56,080 bases of DNA, from positions 1-56,080 of the IMG/VR virus record IMGVR_UViG_3300032053_000093; one strand, 5' to 3'. The notes beneath the pieces are model-generated. The model did no database searches and was not told the DNA's origin. It saw only the letters and a program-made list of their open reading frames with translations. The position numbers were made by a program, and so were the translations under genes. Each line of letters opens with the position of its first letter. Within the stretch, counting starts at the first letter, position 1. Source of the stretch: a virus. Of this stretch, positions 7,004 to 14,464 are shown in pieces.

Positions 7004-7321
7004 TCAATCCGGCACCCCGGCCGCTTTCAGGATCGTGTGCGCCCGGTTGCCCAAGGTGAAGAGTTGATCGTTCAGATCGCGTGACGAATGTGTCAGTGGC
7101 GTCCCCTCCTCGAATAGCCGTATAGCAACACAGGCCACTTGCAACCATTCCGTGTTTCCGATACGAAGAGCTTCGGGATAGGGTGGGTAGTCTTCGTTAA
7201 CCGCCTCCCCGATCTCTTCGAGCAGCGCCTCGACAAGCATCCGGTTCTTCGGGTGTTTGGCGCGCGCGCGGAGGATTTCGGCTTTGAGGTCCGCGAGGGT
7301 TTTGTCCAGTTCGGTTTCCAT
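7004..7321 (-). CDS. MazG-like NTP pyrophosphohydrolase-type protein
   Basis: The 105-residue all-helical protein shows KAEILRARAKHPKN, then EALLEEIGEAVNE and a later helix EWLQVACVAIRLFEEG. The EExxE-like LLEEIGE and the paired acidic residues on later helices are the pattern of the all-alpha MazG/dUTPase superfamily, which binds magnesium and hydrolyses nucleoside triphosphates to the monophosphate. In phages such proteins clean the dNTP pool or lower (p)ppGpp. Substrate cannot be read from sequence. It follows a tandem-repeat spacer at 7335-7378. Confidence 0.65.
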   Translation of the reverse strand: METELDKTLADLKAEILRARAKHPKNRMLVEALLEEIGEAVNEDYPPYPEALRIGNTEWLQVACVAIRLFEEGTPLTHSSRDLNDQLFTLGNRAHTILKAAGVPD

Positions 7322-7334
7322 TTTCAGTTCCTTT

Positions 7335-7378
7335 CTTAATGCCGGTCTTAATGCCGGTCTTAATGTCTCTTAATGCCA
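7335..7378. repeat. Tandem 12-bp repeat in a leader, four units
   Basis: On the plus strand the unit CTTAATGCCGGT occurs perfectly at 7335-7346 and 7347-7358, then in shortened form at 7359-7368 and 7369-7378. It sits immediately upstream of the ribosome-binding site of the leftward MazG-like gene. It may be a slippage expansion or a repeated protein- or ribosome-interaction site. Confidence 0.6.
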
Positions 7379-7381
7379 GCC

Positions 7382-7400
7382 CCGCCGCCGCAAACTCACT
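7382..7400. repeat. 19-bp intergenic repeat, copy 1
   Basis: A 19-bp stretch ending in GCAAACTCACT is repeated exactly at 8114-8132, in both cases at the 3' side of a leftward gene's neighbour region. A related shorter form is near 15910. This could be a mosaic recombination linker; function unknown. Confidence 0.45.
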
Positions 7401-7405
7401 GACTC

Positions 7406-7711
7406 TCACCTCCTGACGGGGATTCTGACATCGGGGCCGCCCGTCTTCTTCGGCTTCTCAGGGGCAATCGTGGCGTCCACGGGAGGCTCGATGATGTCCA
7501 GATCGGCATCATCGAAAACCTTGCCGTCCACCCACTTGCCGTCTTTGTCCACGGGGGGCAGGACCTCGATTCTGACACAACCGTTGGGGTAGATATATCG
7601 CGCGCCGGCCTTTCCTTCAAAACCCGTCACACGGTCTCTAACCCTAGAGAGCTGTTTGATGCGAAATAGAGATTCGATTTCCTGATATGAGGCATTTTGT
7701 TGTCTATCCAT
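7406..7711 (-). CDS. Conserved small phage protein, unknown function
   Basis: The 101-residue protein contains RVRDRVTGFEGKAGARYIY, then NGCVRIEVLPPVDKDGKW and VFDDADLDII. This pattern (VTGF-G...NGC-x-V-PxVD-DGK...FD...L) recurs in small phage proteins of unknown role that look like a compact beta-barrel binding domain. The C-terminal 30 residues are Pro- and Lys-rich and probably unfolded. It is well placed in the early operon. I know of no assigned reaction. Confidence 0.7.
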   Translation of the reverse strand: MDRQQNASYQEIESLFRIKQLSRVRDRVTGFEGKAGARYIYPNGCVRIEVLPPVDKDGKWVDGKVFDDADLDIIEPPVDATIAPEKPKKTGGPDVRIPVRR

Positions 7712-7723
7712 AACACGTCTCCT

Positions 7724-7954
7724 TTATATTGTCGTTTTTGCGTGTTCTATCCATTTCATGGCGAGACATTGAAAACACTCAAACGTGTCGCCAAGTCCCT
7801 CGCTGACTCCTGTGATATTGTGCGTCGCTGGATCATAATACGCAGTTCGTTTTCCAGTGCCGGATTCATTAAACTCAACGGCGCCGATCACCGACACCTC
7901 GGAATTGCATAGGCGACACTTTAGAGTAACCCCCTCTGTTATGGTAATGCTCAT
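7724..7954 (-). CDS. Small zinc-ribbon-like protein
   Basis: The start at 7954 is chosen over the longer frame because AAGAAAGGG precedes it; the upstream codons read through a hairpin. The 76-residue product begins MSITITEGVTLKCRLC and has C-x2-C at about residues 13-16 and again at about 62-65 (CFQC). Two such pairs bracket a 45-residue beta-rich stretch, so a treble-clef or zinc-ribbon fold is likely. The function is unknown; small zinc ribbons in phages often bind DNA or partner enzymes. Confidence 0.65.
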   Translation of the reverse strand: MSITITEGVTLKCRLCNSEVSVIGAVEFNESGTGKRTAYYDPATHNITGVSEGLGDTFECFQCLAMKWIEHAKTTI

Positions 7955-7974
7955 GGCTTTTCCCTTTCTTGGTT

Positions 7975-8014
7975 GCCCGCCGGGGCTATCCCTGAGGACT
8001 GCGCCCCGGCGGGC
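7975..8014. other. Strong hairpin with 11-bp GC stem, leader element
   Basis: GCCCGCCGGGG (7975-7985) pairs with CCCCGGCGGGC (8004-8014) around an 18-nt loop, just upstream of the ribosome-binding site of the 76-aa gene. Its size and stem are close to the paired hairpins at 11121-11160 and 11209-11247, also with 18-nt loops. No T-run follows on the transcribed strand, so it is more like a leader or processing structure than a simple terminator. Confidence 0.6.
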
Positions 8015-8113
8015 TTCCTGGACGGGTGGCCGGGTCGGACGCCCTGCACCCATCCATTTTTGCGGCAGTGACGAATTCCTGCGGCCCCATCGAGAAAAAG
8101 CTGCGGGTGGACG

Positions 8114-8132
8114 CCGCCGCCGCAAACTCACT
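8114..8132. repeat. 19-bp intergenic repeat, copy 2
   Basis: Exact match to 7382-7400, overlapping the stop region of the 79-aa coiled-coil gene. See copy 1. Confidence 0.45.
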
Positions 8133-8367
8133 TTCCTTGTTCCTCTTCCACGTCATCCTCGATGCCGCCCAGGGCTTTAAGGACGCGCTGGATTTTGATC
8201 CGCTCCACATTGATCTGACGCAATTCTTGCGTCGCGGTTTCAATCTCAGTCTCAAGATTGACCGCTTTCTCCGTCAATTTGTTCAGCCTCTTCAGATAGC
8301 GGTCCCGGTCCCGCTCCTGACGTTCCTCCGGGCTGAGCCTCGTGCGCTTTACCACTGTGACTCCCAT
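8128..8367 (-). CDS. Small coiled-coil protein
   Basis: The 79-residue product is almost entirely helical: a basic start (VKRTRLSPEERQERDRDRY) followed by LNKLTEKAVNLETEIETATQ and QELRQINVERIKIQRVLKAL, with regular heptad spacing of Leu, Ile and Val. AAGGGAGAAAACGAAC precedes the start. It overlaps the SEC-C gene by 116 nt in another frame. The function is unknown; it may dimerise or bind DNA through the basic N-terminus. Confidence 0.6.
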   Translation of the reverse strand: MGVTVVKRTRLSPEERQERDRDRYLKRLNKLTEKAVNLETEIETATQELRQINVERIKIQRVLKALGGIEDDVEEEQGK

Positions 8368-8539
8368 GTTCGTTTTCTCCCTTCTTGAATTTCCACGTGG
8401 CGACCCGCGACCGTAGATAGGTGAGGTTCACGCGCTCGTCACGCCGTTGCGCTTGGTGCTTCTTCTGGCAGCAGAAGCGGTATTTCTTGCCCGATCCGCA
8501 CGGGCAGGGATCGTAGGGGTCTGCGATGTACGAATTCAT
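8252..8539 (-). CDS. SEC-C motif small zinc-binding protein
   Basis: The 95-residue protein begins with DPCPCGSGKKYRFCC (residues about 10-24), the SEC-C zinc motif found at the end of SecA and in many stand-alone proteins (C-x-C-x8-C-C or H). The rest is polar and low in complexity, and its last 38 codons overlap the coiled-coil gene, so the functional part is probably the first 55 residues. It overlaps the SbcC-like gene by ATGA, which suggests it is made with it. Stand-alone SEC-C proteins are thought to mediate protein or nucleic-acid contacts. Confidence 0.75.
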   Translation of the reverse strand: MNSYIADPYDPCPCGSGKKYRFCCQKKHQAQRRDERVNLTYLRSRVATWKFKKGENEHGSHSGKAHEAQPGGTSGAGPGPLSEEAEQIDGESGQS

Positions 8540-11094
8540 GTTGTCTCCACGGTCACGCCGGCCACGCCGCGAGTTAGTTGCACTTGAGAGCGCAACCGCG
8601 CGGCGATCTGCGGGTCGTGGGTTACAACGACGATCATCCCGATCCGCTCGCCCAGATAGTCCAGGACGCGGAGCAAATCTTCCGTGCCCTCCGCGCCGAG
8701 GCGGTCAAACGCCTCATCCAGGAACAGACAATCCGGCTGGACGCCGTGGAGTTGGCCGACCCACAATGCGACGGCGAGGCGGAACAGAATAAGGATCAGT
8801 TGCAACTGCCCGCCGCTGTAGCGCAGGGCGTCTCGCTCGCCGCGGGCGTCGCGGATGAGGATATCGAACGCTTCTGCTACGTTGCCGTCCGCGAGAACCC
8901 GCTGCGTGGCGATCCTGAGCCGTTGCCGCCCCGCTGTGGCCCGCTCGAAGAGGTCGTCAGCAATGGCTTCCAGTTCCGGTGCGGCGTGGTCAATCAGGAT
9001 TTGGCGGACGCCCTTGGGGCCGAAGCACAGGCGGAGTTGTTCCAGGGTTTCGAGGTCGGCGGTCAGCACGGCGATCCGGTCGGATTTCACCTGCTGGCTG
9101 GCGGCTTCGCGCTTCCACGCGGCAACCTGTTCCTCCATGCGGGCGATCTCCGCGCTGAAATACTCGCTGTTGGATTGGCATCGGGTGCGACACCGGAGAC
9201 CCTCAGCGTGCCGGTCTTTGAGTCGTGTTCGCTCTTTCTCCAATGCGCTCAAATCCGCCGTGGCTTGTTTCGCCTTTGCGCGGCATTGTTCCCATTCCGA
9301 GTAGGTTTGCTCAAACTTGGCATTCGCCTCGCCCAGCCCCACGCACTTGGTTTCAAGATCACGCACGGCTTCCTGGGCCGCCGCGAGTGCCGCCGGAGCA
9401 TCTGCCAGGAGGTCAATCGCGGTTTGCAAGCGGGTGAGATCAGCCCTCTGGTCCTCGGCAGTGGGCGGGGCTTCGAGCTCGATGGTTTCAAGGTCGCGCT
9501 TGCATTTGTCAAATTCGTTTCTGAGTTCCTCAATCCGCTTGCGCGTCACCGCGAAGGCGCGTAATTGTTCCTCTGCGTTGCGGGCGCATTGCCTCTGCTG
9601 GATGAGTTGCGTCAGGTCAAAAGTAGGTTCATGGGTCGGGATGGCCGCAAGTTTGGTCTTGTAGTTCTCTGCTTCGAGTTCGTAGAGCCTAATCACCTCC
9701 GGCAGTGAGTTGTATTCCTTCAGGAGCGGGCAGAAGTTGCAGATGTCGCCACCCGGTGTTTCCGGTTTCTGAGCCATTCGGGCACGGGCTTGGTCTGCCG
9801 AATCTTCGGCGCTCCTGATATTCATGGCAAGTTGACTCCGCATGTCTTCGCGCTGAAAGTTCACTTCCGAGATGCGTTTGTTGGCTTCCAGGGCATTAGT
9901 GTACTGAATTCGGAGTCCCCCAACTTGCCAGGCCAGCGCGATGGCTTCCGCGTCCATCCCCGGCACGGCTTCAAGTTCAACCAAGAGCCGCCGGGAGGCT
10001 ATCACCTGGTACGCCGCCTTGTCGCGCTTGGCCTTCCACGCCCGCCAGGTCTCGAATACGGCCTGTTGCCCTTGAAGATCGGCCCGTTGCTTCTGGTAGT
10101 CCTTCAGGGTACTGGTGCGCTCAGTGTCGTACTCCACCATCTTGGCCCGGCTTTCCAGTCGTTGAATCTCTGTTTGCACGGCCAGCATGTGTCGTTCCGC
10201 ATCGGCAAGCGCGTTCGCTGCGCGCGCCTCGTCCTGCACCAAGCGTTCCGCTTCGGCGGCCCCGCCGTCCAGCTTGGCGATTTCCTTTTGGATGTTGTCC
10301 AGTTGCGTCTGGTATTCCTGAGCACTGGTCCGCGCGTCGTTCAAATCACCCCGAAGGGTCACAATCTCCATTTCGTCACGTTCAATGATCCAGCCATAGT
10401 CTATTCCAAACTTAGCACCCTGATGTCGCCAAAGGACGTGTGCTGGCGCTTGACACTCGGCAGGGTAATCTTTGAGTGTTTTGAGTTGGGCTTCAAGCAC
10501 CTTGCGCTCCGCCGCGTCCTCATGGATGACCTCGGCAATCCGCTCCACCTCGGCGTCCAGGTGAGATGCGCCGATCAGGTTGTTGAGAACGCCCCGGCGC
10601 CGCGCCGTCAGGTCGGGTTCTCCGGGTTGGCCGCAGAGATCGCCGTAGCGGTTCTGCGACAGGAACCAGGTCGCCAGGGCGGTGTCGGCGTCTCCGAGCA
10701 TGGCCTCAATTGCGCGGTCGAAGTCGCCGACTTTCGGGCCGGCGATACAGGGCGCATCTCCGACATGGCGAGACATGAAAAAAAGGCTTGCCTTGTGGCT
10801 CTTGGTCTTGCCTGTTGTTTTTAGGGTTCTTTCTGCTAAGTACACCTCTCCTTGATGTTCAAACTCCAGACTTATCTCCGCCTCGCCGCTGCCTCCCTGG
10901 GTCATGGCGTCGTACAGACTGCCGGGATACCACGCGAAGCGCCCGTACAACGCGGCCAGAACCGCCTCGACGCAGAACGTCTTGCCAGTGCCGTAGGGGG
11001 CGCACACGGCGATGGGGCTGTGGAGGCTGGCCCAGTTGATCTCGGTGTCGGCGTGTGGCCCGATCCCCCGGATGATGGTCTTGATGGGTTTCAT
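8536..11094 (-). CDS. SbcC/Rad50-like SMC ATPase (gp46-like)
   Basis: The start at 11094 is preceded by AAAGGAAAT and lies at the natural N-terminus MKPIKTIIRGIGPH. The 852-residue product has the Rad50 order: Walker A in PYGTGKTF (32-40), a long coiled coil (about 160-700) interrupted by a CxxC zinc-hook in GGDICNFCPLL (about 445-453), the ABC signature SGGQLQL and Walker B CLFLDEAFDRL near 790, then a D-loop and His switch VVVTHDP. With the SbcD-like nuclease it should form an ATP-dependent exonuclease/endonuclease on DNA ends and hairpins, serving phage recombination. The long hairpin leader at 11115-11253 separates it from the 96-aa gene. Confidence 0.92.
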   Translation of the reverse strand: MKPIKTIIRGIGPHADTEINWASLHSPIAVCAPYGTGKTFCVEAVLAALYGRFAWYPGSLYDAMTQGGSGEAEISLEFEHQGEVYLAERTLKTTGKTKSHKASLFFMSRHVGDAPCIAGPKVGDFDRAIEAMLGDADTALATWFLSQNRYGDLCGQPGEPDLTARRRGVLNNLIGASHLDAEVERIAEVIHEDAAERKVLEAQLKTLKDYPAECQAPAHVLWRHQGAKFGIDYGWIIERDEMEIVTLRGDLNDARTSAQEYQTQLDNIQKEIAKLDGGAAEAERLVQDEARAANALADAERHMLAVQTEIQRLESRAKMVEYDTERTSTLKDYQKQRADLQGQQAVFETWRAWKAKRDKAAYQVIASRRLLVELEAVPGMDAEAIALAWQVGGLRIQYTNALEANKRISEVNFQREDMRSQLAMNIRSAEDSADQARARMAQKPETPGGDICNFCPLLKEYNSLPEVIRLYELEAENYKTKLAAIPTHEPTFDLTQLIQQRQCARNAEEQLRAFAVTRKRIEELRNEFDKCKRDLETIELEAPPTAEDQRADLTRLQTAIDLLADAPAALAAAQEAVRDLETKCVGLGEANAKFEQTYSEWEQCRAKAKQATADLSALEKERTRLKDRHAEGLRCRTRCQSNSEYFSAEIARMEEQVAAWKREAASQQVKSDRIAVLTADLETLEQLRLCFGPKGVRQILIDHAAPELEAIADDLFERATAGRQRLRIATQRVLADGNVAEAFDILIRDARGERDALRYSGGQLQLILILFRLAVALWVGQLHGVQPDCLFLDEAFDRLGAEGTEDLLRVLDYLGERIGMIVVVTHDPQIAARLRSQVQLTRGVAGVTVETT

Positions 11095-11114
11095 TAGTGA
11101 GAATTTCCTTTCTG

Positions 11115-11166
11115 TTTTTGCCCACCGGGGCGGCTCATTGGAGGCTAACGCCCCGGTGGGTTTTCT
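11115..11166. other. Hairpin leader element, copy 1 (11-bp stem)
   Basis: CCCACCGGGGC (11121-11131) pairs with GCCCCGGTGGG (11150-11160) around an 18-nt loop. On the leftward transcript it lies about 25 nt before the SbcC start codon. A near-copy follows at 11203-11253. The short T-run is on the plus-strand side, opposite to the transcribed direction. Confidence 0.7.
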
Positions 11167-11202
11167 GCGGCAGGTCGCGTTCGCCGCATACCTCGCTGTT
11201 TG

Positions 11203-11253
11203 ATTTTGCCCACCGGGGCGGCTCATTGGAGGCCAACGCCCCGGTGGTTTTTC
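11203..11253. other. Hairpin leader element, copy 2
   Basis: CCCACCGGGGC (11209-11219) pairs with GCCCCGGTGG (11238-11247), loop identical to copy 1 except one base. The copies are 88 bp apart and flank a spacer of about 40 bp. The conserved loop, not only the stem, suggests a functional RNA or protein-binding element rather than chance; alternatively a duplication. Confidence 0.7.
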
Positions 11254-11327
11254 TGTGGTGGGAATCCCTACGGCCCTTTTCGCTCAGGCTATGATTGCCG
11301 GCGGGTGTTAGCCTTTCACCACATACC

Positions 11328-11618
11328 TCAGTCTTCCGTCTTTGCTTTGCGTCCGCGCGGTTTCGTTCCGAGCGTTGCGCGTTTCACCACAAGCTTCTCG
11401 CCGACCTGTTTGATCGTGAACTTTCGAGAGTTTTCAGGATCATTCAGGATGTAGCAGGTCAACTCTGCCTTTTTCATTGCGGCAAGGACAGCGCTCACGG
11501 CTTTTTCTACGGCCTCTCGCGCTTCCTTCACGCTCTCGACTGCCCGCAAATACAAGCGAGCCTGTTTCGCTACTTCCGGTTGTTTTGGCATTCCCGGAAG
11601 TTCCCGTTGTTCTTCCAT
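11328..11618 (-). CDS. Small helical protein between the sbcD- and sbcC-like genes
   Basis: The start at 11618 is supported by AAAGGAGG at ideal distance; the longer frame would run back through the SbcD gene. The 96-residue product has a central helix-rich region (EVAKQARLYLRAVESVKEAR, then VSAVLAAMKKAEL) and a basic C-terminal tail ending KPRGRKAKTED. The tail could bind nucleic acid. I do not recognise the family. Its place between two subunits of one nuclease suggests it works with them, but this is inference from context. Confidence 0.6.
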   Translation of the reverse strand: MEEQRELPGMPKQPEVAKQARLYLRAVESVKEAREAVEKAVSAVLAAMKKAELTCYILNDPENSRKFTIKQVGEKLVVKRATLGTKPRGRKAKTED

Positions 11619-11622
11619 AACG

Positions 11623-12666
11623 TCATACCTCCTTTCTCGCGTCCGCGTGAACGCGGTCGTACATCTGATTGAGCGGCGTCGCCTCGACGGGCGGGTTCTG
11701 CGTTCCGGCCCATAGGCCGATGAGTCCGTGCGGGTCGTCGGCGATCCCCGCCGGGACTTCGGCCCGCTGGATGCGCTCCTGGCGGGGGACGATAACCTCC
11801 AGTTGGGTGTCTTCGTTTCGCTCAAGCTCCGCTATCACCGACGGGTCTATCGGTTGCGTTCCGACATAGCGGATTCGTAAATGCTCGTTTGTGCGTTTTC
11901 CTGGCATAAGATTCGGATTCGAGACTTCCACCGTCCTGTAGGTCGGCGCGGCGTCCAGTTCGATCCACTCAGTCTCCCGCGTCTCGGTATCGTAAATCTC
12001 CAACCCCGCCGGGTTTCCCCCGTCGCCGAAATCCGTTTGGCGCAGTGCCCCGACAAAGAGCGGTTGCCGCATGTGAAAATGGCCAAAGGCTATATGGGAG
12101 ACGGGCAAACACTCCACGAGTTTGCGCGAGAACTGCCATTTGCCGGGCTTGGCCTCACAGCAAAACGAATCATTCATCTTCTTCCCTATGATTTCGCCGT
12201 GGGCGAGGAGGATTGTGTGCTCTGAACGCCTGGCTTCAACTAGGCGCATAAGCACGTCGTCGGGGCGAGCATTAGAATCCCAACTCCACGGTAGGCACAA
12301 AAAGCCCACATCGTCTTTCTGCCACTCTTGGGCAGTGTGAATGACTGTAACGTTGGGCATTCCTTCCAGCACATAGAGAGCATCGGCACTGCCCACCCCG
12401 GATTGATCGTGTCCGCCGGGGATCACAACAACGGGAACCTTGCCGAGCTCTGATATGTTGATGAGGGGTTTGATGACGGCGTAGGAGATTGCGCCAGTCG
12501 AGGCGTGTTTATCGTATATGGTGGAACAGTCAAACACGTCGCCTGCAATCGCAAGACATCCGATTTCATGCGAACACACGTACTTTTCCAGAGCCTTCAA
12601 CTGTGCGCTGAATTCCGGCATGTCCTTGCCCCGCGCGTGCCAGTCCGCCGTGATTGCGATTCTCAT
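11623..12666 (-). CDS. SbcD/Mre11-like metallophosphoesterase (gp47-like)
   Basis: The 347-residue protein carries all motifs of the calcineurin-like fold in order: Asp8-Trp-His10 in TADWH, GDVFD (about 41-45), GGHD (about 84-87, Asn of the usual GNHD replaced by Gly), HGE (about 151) and GHFH (about 190). These bind two metal ions (usually manganese) and cut DNA ends. The C-terminal third is the capping region that contacts the SMC partner. It overlaps the upstream RDF-like gene by ATGA and precedes the 96-aa and SbcC-like genes, matching the T4 47/46 gene pair. The GGHD change may affect activity and is worth noting. Confidence 0.9.
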   Translation of the reverse strand: MRIAITADWHARGKDMPEFSAQLKALEKYVCSHEIGCLAIAGDVFDCSTIYDKHASTGAISYAVIKPLINISELGKVPVVVIPGGHDQSGVGSADALYVLEGMPNVTVIHTAQEWQKDDVGFLCLPWSWDSNARPDDVLMRLVEARRSEHTILLAHGEIIGKKMNDSFCCEAKPGKWQFSRKLVECLPVSHIAFGHFHMRQPLFVGALRQTDFGDGGNPAGLEIYDTETRETEWIELDAAPTYRTVEVSNPNLMPGKRTNEHLRIRYVGTQPIDPSVIAELERNEDTQLEVIVPRQERIQRAEVPAGIADDPHGLIGLWAGTQNPPVEATPLNQMYDRVHADARKEV

Positions 12667-14069
12667 TTTCCCACCCCTTTCTCCCCGCCCTCGAACAAGT
12701 CCGGCGGTTCGTCCGGCTCCGCCGCCGGGTCGCCGTCAATGGCAATCCGCAGCCCAATCTCATACAGCATCTTGAGCCGCTGGGTGCGTTGCCGCTCGGT
12801 GTCGCCCCGAAGAAACTCATCTGCATTGGCGATTCGGGTGAAGGTTTTTTTCTTGGCGTTGTAGAGGCCGTCCGGCGATCCGAAACACACGTCGTTCAGC
12901 GTATCGGTATAGTTGGCCCCGTCGCGTTCGGCAATCGCCAGGGCGTGGTCGTGGATGCGCTCGGCAACCGCGACGGGCGGCTCCTGGGCCATGAGTGTGT
13001 CAAGGTCCTTGGTGAGTGCGCCGTCTGTCTTGGGCGGGGCAGGGGGGGCTTCCTGGGCTGCTGGCGGCTCCGGCGGGGCTTGGGGCGGCGCTTCCACCGG
13101 CTGGCCCCCCGCCGGGGCGTCCTGGGCGTCCGCCGGCTCCCCGTCATCCTCGAACGGATCGTCCGGTTCTTCCGTGGTGGCGGGTGCGGGCAGTTGCAAG
13201 GGCGGCGTTGCCCGGTCCTGGAGCATCCAGTTGCGGACTTCCGCTTGGCGGCGGCTGATATCGCCCTCGCTCAGGGTGAAAATGACCTGGCCGGTGACCC
13301 CGACTGCCCCGCCGTCTTTTCCTTGATAGCGCTTTTTTTGTTTCTGGAAGCTGAGAATGCCCGTGGTTCCATGCAGGCTTCCATTGGTTCGTTCTGCCGC
13401 AAGGTCCAGTTCCGCGAGCACCCGCGGCCCGAAGTTGTCGCTGCTGGTGTCGAAGCGGAATCGCGCCTGCCATCCAAGGGATTTGCTCAGAGGCTCCGGC
13501 TTGCCGTCCTTCCCTTCAACCCATAGGCAAAGAATCAGTCGCCCATGCGCCTTGCATTCCTTCTTAACGGAGAACGGACAGTATTCCTTGGCTTCCGTCT
13601 CGGCGCGGCCCACAGGGACGCATTCAAGGGCCTTCTGGCTTCCGTCCGCCTGCTTCCGACTCGCCACAACGCCATCCCCGTGGCAGTGAAGACCGTTTTT
13701 GTCCCAAAGCTGGAACTCTTCGGCATAGGTTCCTTTATACTCCCAACCATCCGGGCCTGGCGTGGCATCGTGAGTCAAGACGAAATTGAGGTCCGTTGGA
13801 AGCAGCCCCGGCTCGGCTTGGAGTTGTGACGACTTGGCTTTGGCAATCTTCTCGGCATTGCTGCCAAGCCGTTGCATGGCCTCCATGTCCACAACCGGGT
13901 GATTGTCCGTGCCAAGCGAATCTCGGCAAAGGAGAAAACCTGGCAATTTCCCGGGAATGTCTTTCGCCTCCTTGGATTTGACCATTTGGCCTATCTTGAT
14001 GATGTGCGTAGATTGCAGGGCTTGGCTTCCACCGCTCTCCCTGCCCCACTTGCGCTTGCGAATTCTCAT
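12663..14069 (-). CDS. Gp3/RDF-like Cys-containing DNA-metabolism protein (tentative)
   Basis: The start at 14069 is chosen for AAGAGAG before it. The 468-residue product has three parts. Residues about 1-150 contain VMD-type turns and LWDKNGLHCHGD; residues about 150-270 hold a CPFSVKKECKAHGRL segment with spaced Cys followed by GWQARFRFDTSSDNF; the rest is a very Pro-, Ala- and Glu-rich linker and a helical tail. The middle region, with a Cys-x-Cys-like site followed by a strand, GW and F-DT, resembles gp3-type recombination directionality factors and related 'hydrolase or metal-binding' phage proteins. Most such factors partner serine integrases, whereas this phage has a tyrosine integrase, so the role may be in recombination in general. 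Assignment is tentative. Confidence 0.5.
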   Translation of the reverse strand: MRIRKRKWGRESGGSQALQSTHIIKIGQMVKSKEAKDIPGKLPGFLLCRDSLGTDNHPVVDMEAMQRLGSNAEKIAKAKSSQLQAEPGLLPTDLNFVLTHDATPGPDGWEYKGTYAEEFQLWDKNGLHCHGDGVVASRKQADGSQKALECVPVGRAETEAKEYCPFSVKKECKAHGRLILCLWVEGKDGKPEPLSKSLGWQARFRFDTSSDNFGPRVLAELDLAAERTNGSLHGTTGILSFQKQKKRYQGKDGGAVGVTGQVIFTLSEGDISRRQAEVRNWMLQDRATPPLQLPAPATTEEPDDPFEDDGEPADAQDAPAGGQPVEAPPQAPPEPPAAQEAPPAPPKTDGALTKDLDTLMAQEPPVAVAERIHDHALAIAERDGANYTDTLNDVCFGSPDGLYNAKKKTFTRIANADEFLRGDTERQRTQRLKMLYEIGLRIAIDGDPAAEPDEPPDLFEGGEKGVGK

Positions 14070-14070
14070 T

Positions 14071-14463
14071 TCATATTCTCTCTTTCTTGGGCGATCTTGA
14101 GCGTTTGAGTGCGTCAATTCTCTTTTGCTCTTTGAGTGCGAGTTCCAATGTCAGACCGATAAACATATCATCCGCAATGTTTCCTGGGGTTTCCCACCGT
14201 ATATTGGGGTTCACGGGAAACGTAACCCGCTCCTCCGCGATTCTGAGCGCCTCGCCGATGCTCTTGGGATAGCGCGGAACGTAGTCCTCTTGTGCCACCA
14301 TGATTTTGGACACGAGGCAGGACCAACCCGCCGGGACCACGACGATCACGCAAGGATTTCCGAATCTGGTTGCGGTGTACCAGCGGCGGTTCTTGGTGTA
14401 GGACACCAGCCAGCCCGCCGCGAGCAACTGATGAATTGCCGCGCTGATGAGTTGTCTTCGCAT
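14071..14463 (-). CDS. Early-operon protein, unknown
   Basis: The 130-residue product begins with a helix (RRQLISAAIHQLLAAGW), then short strands with aromatic residues (VSYTKNRRWYTATRFGNPCVIVVVPAGW), a middle helix (SIGEALRIAEERVTF) and a basic C-terminal helix (RIDALKRSRSPKKERI). It fits within 2 bases of both neighbours (ERCC4 nuclease and RDF-like protein). The N-terminal part looks like a winged-helix or single-strand-binding type fold. I see no family match; operon context suggests DNA recombination or repair. Confidence 0.55.
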   Translation of the reverse strand: MRRQLISAAIHQLLAAGWLVSYTKNRRWYTATRFGNPCVIVVVPAGWSCLVSKIMVAQEDYVPRYPKSIGEALRIAEERVTFPVNPNIRWETPGNIADDMFIGLTLELALKEQKRIDALKRSRSPKKERI

Positions 14464-14464
14464 G

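Noticed and set aside
8578-10824. Two long plus-strand frames (328 and 344 codons) opposite the SbcC-like gene
   Set aside because: They lie antisense to a gene with clear Walker A, zinc hook and signature motifs; typical shadow frames of GC-rich DNA.
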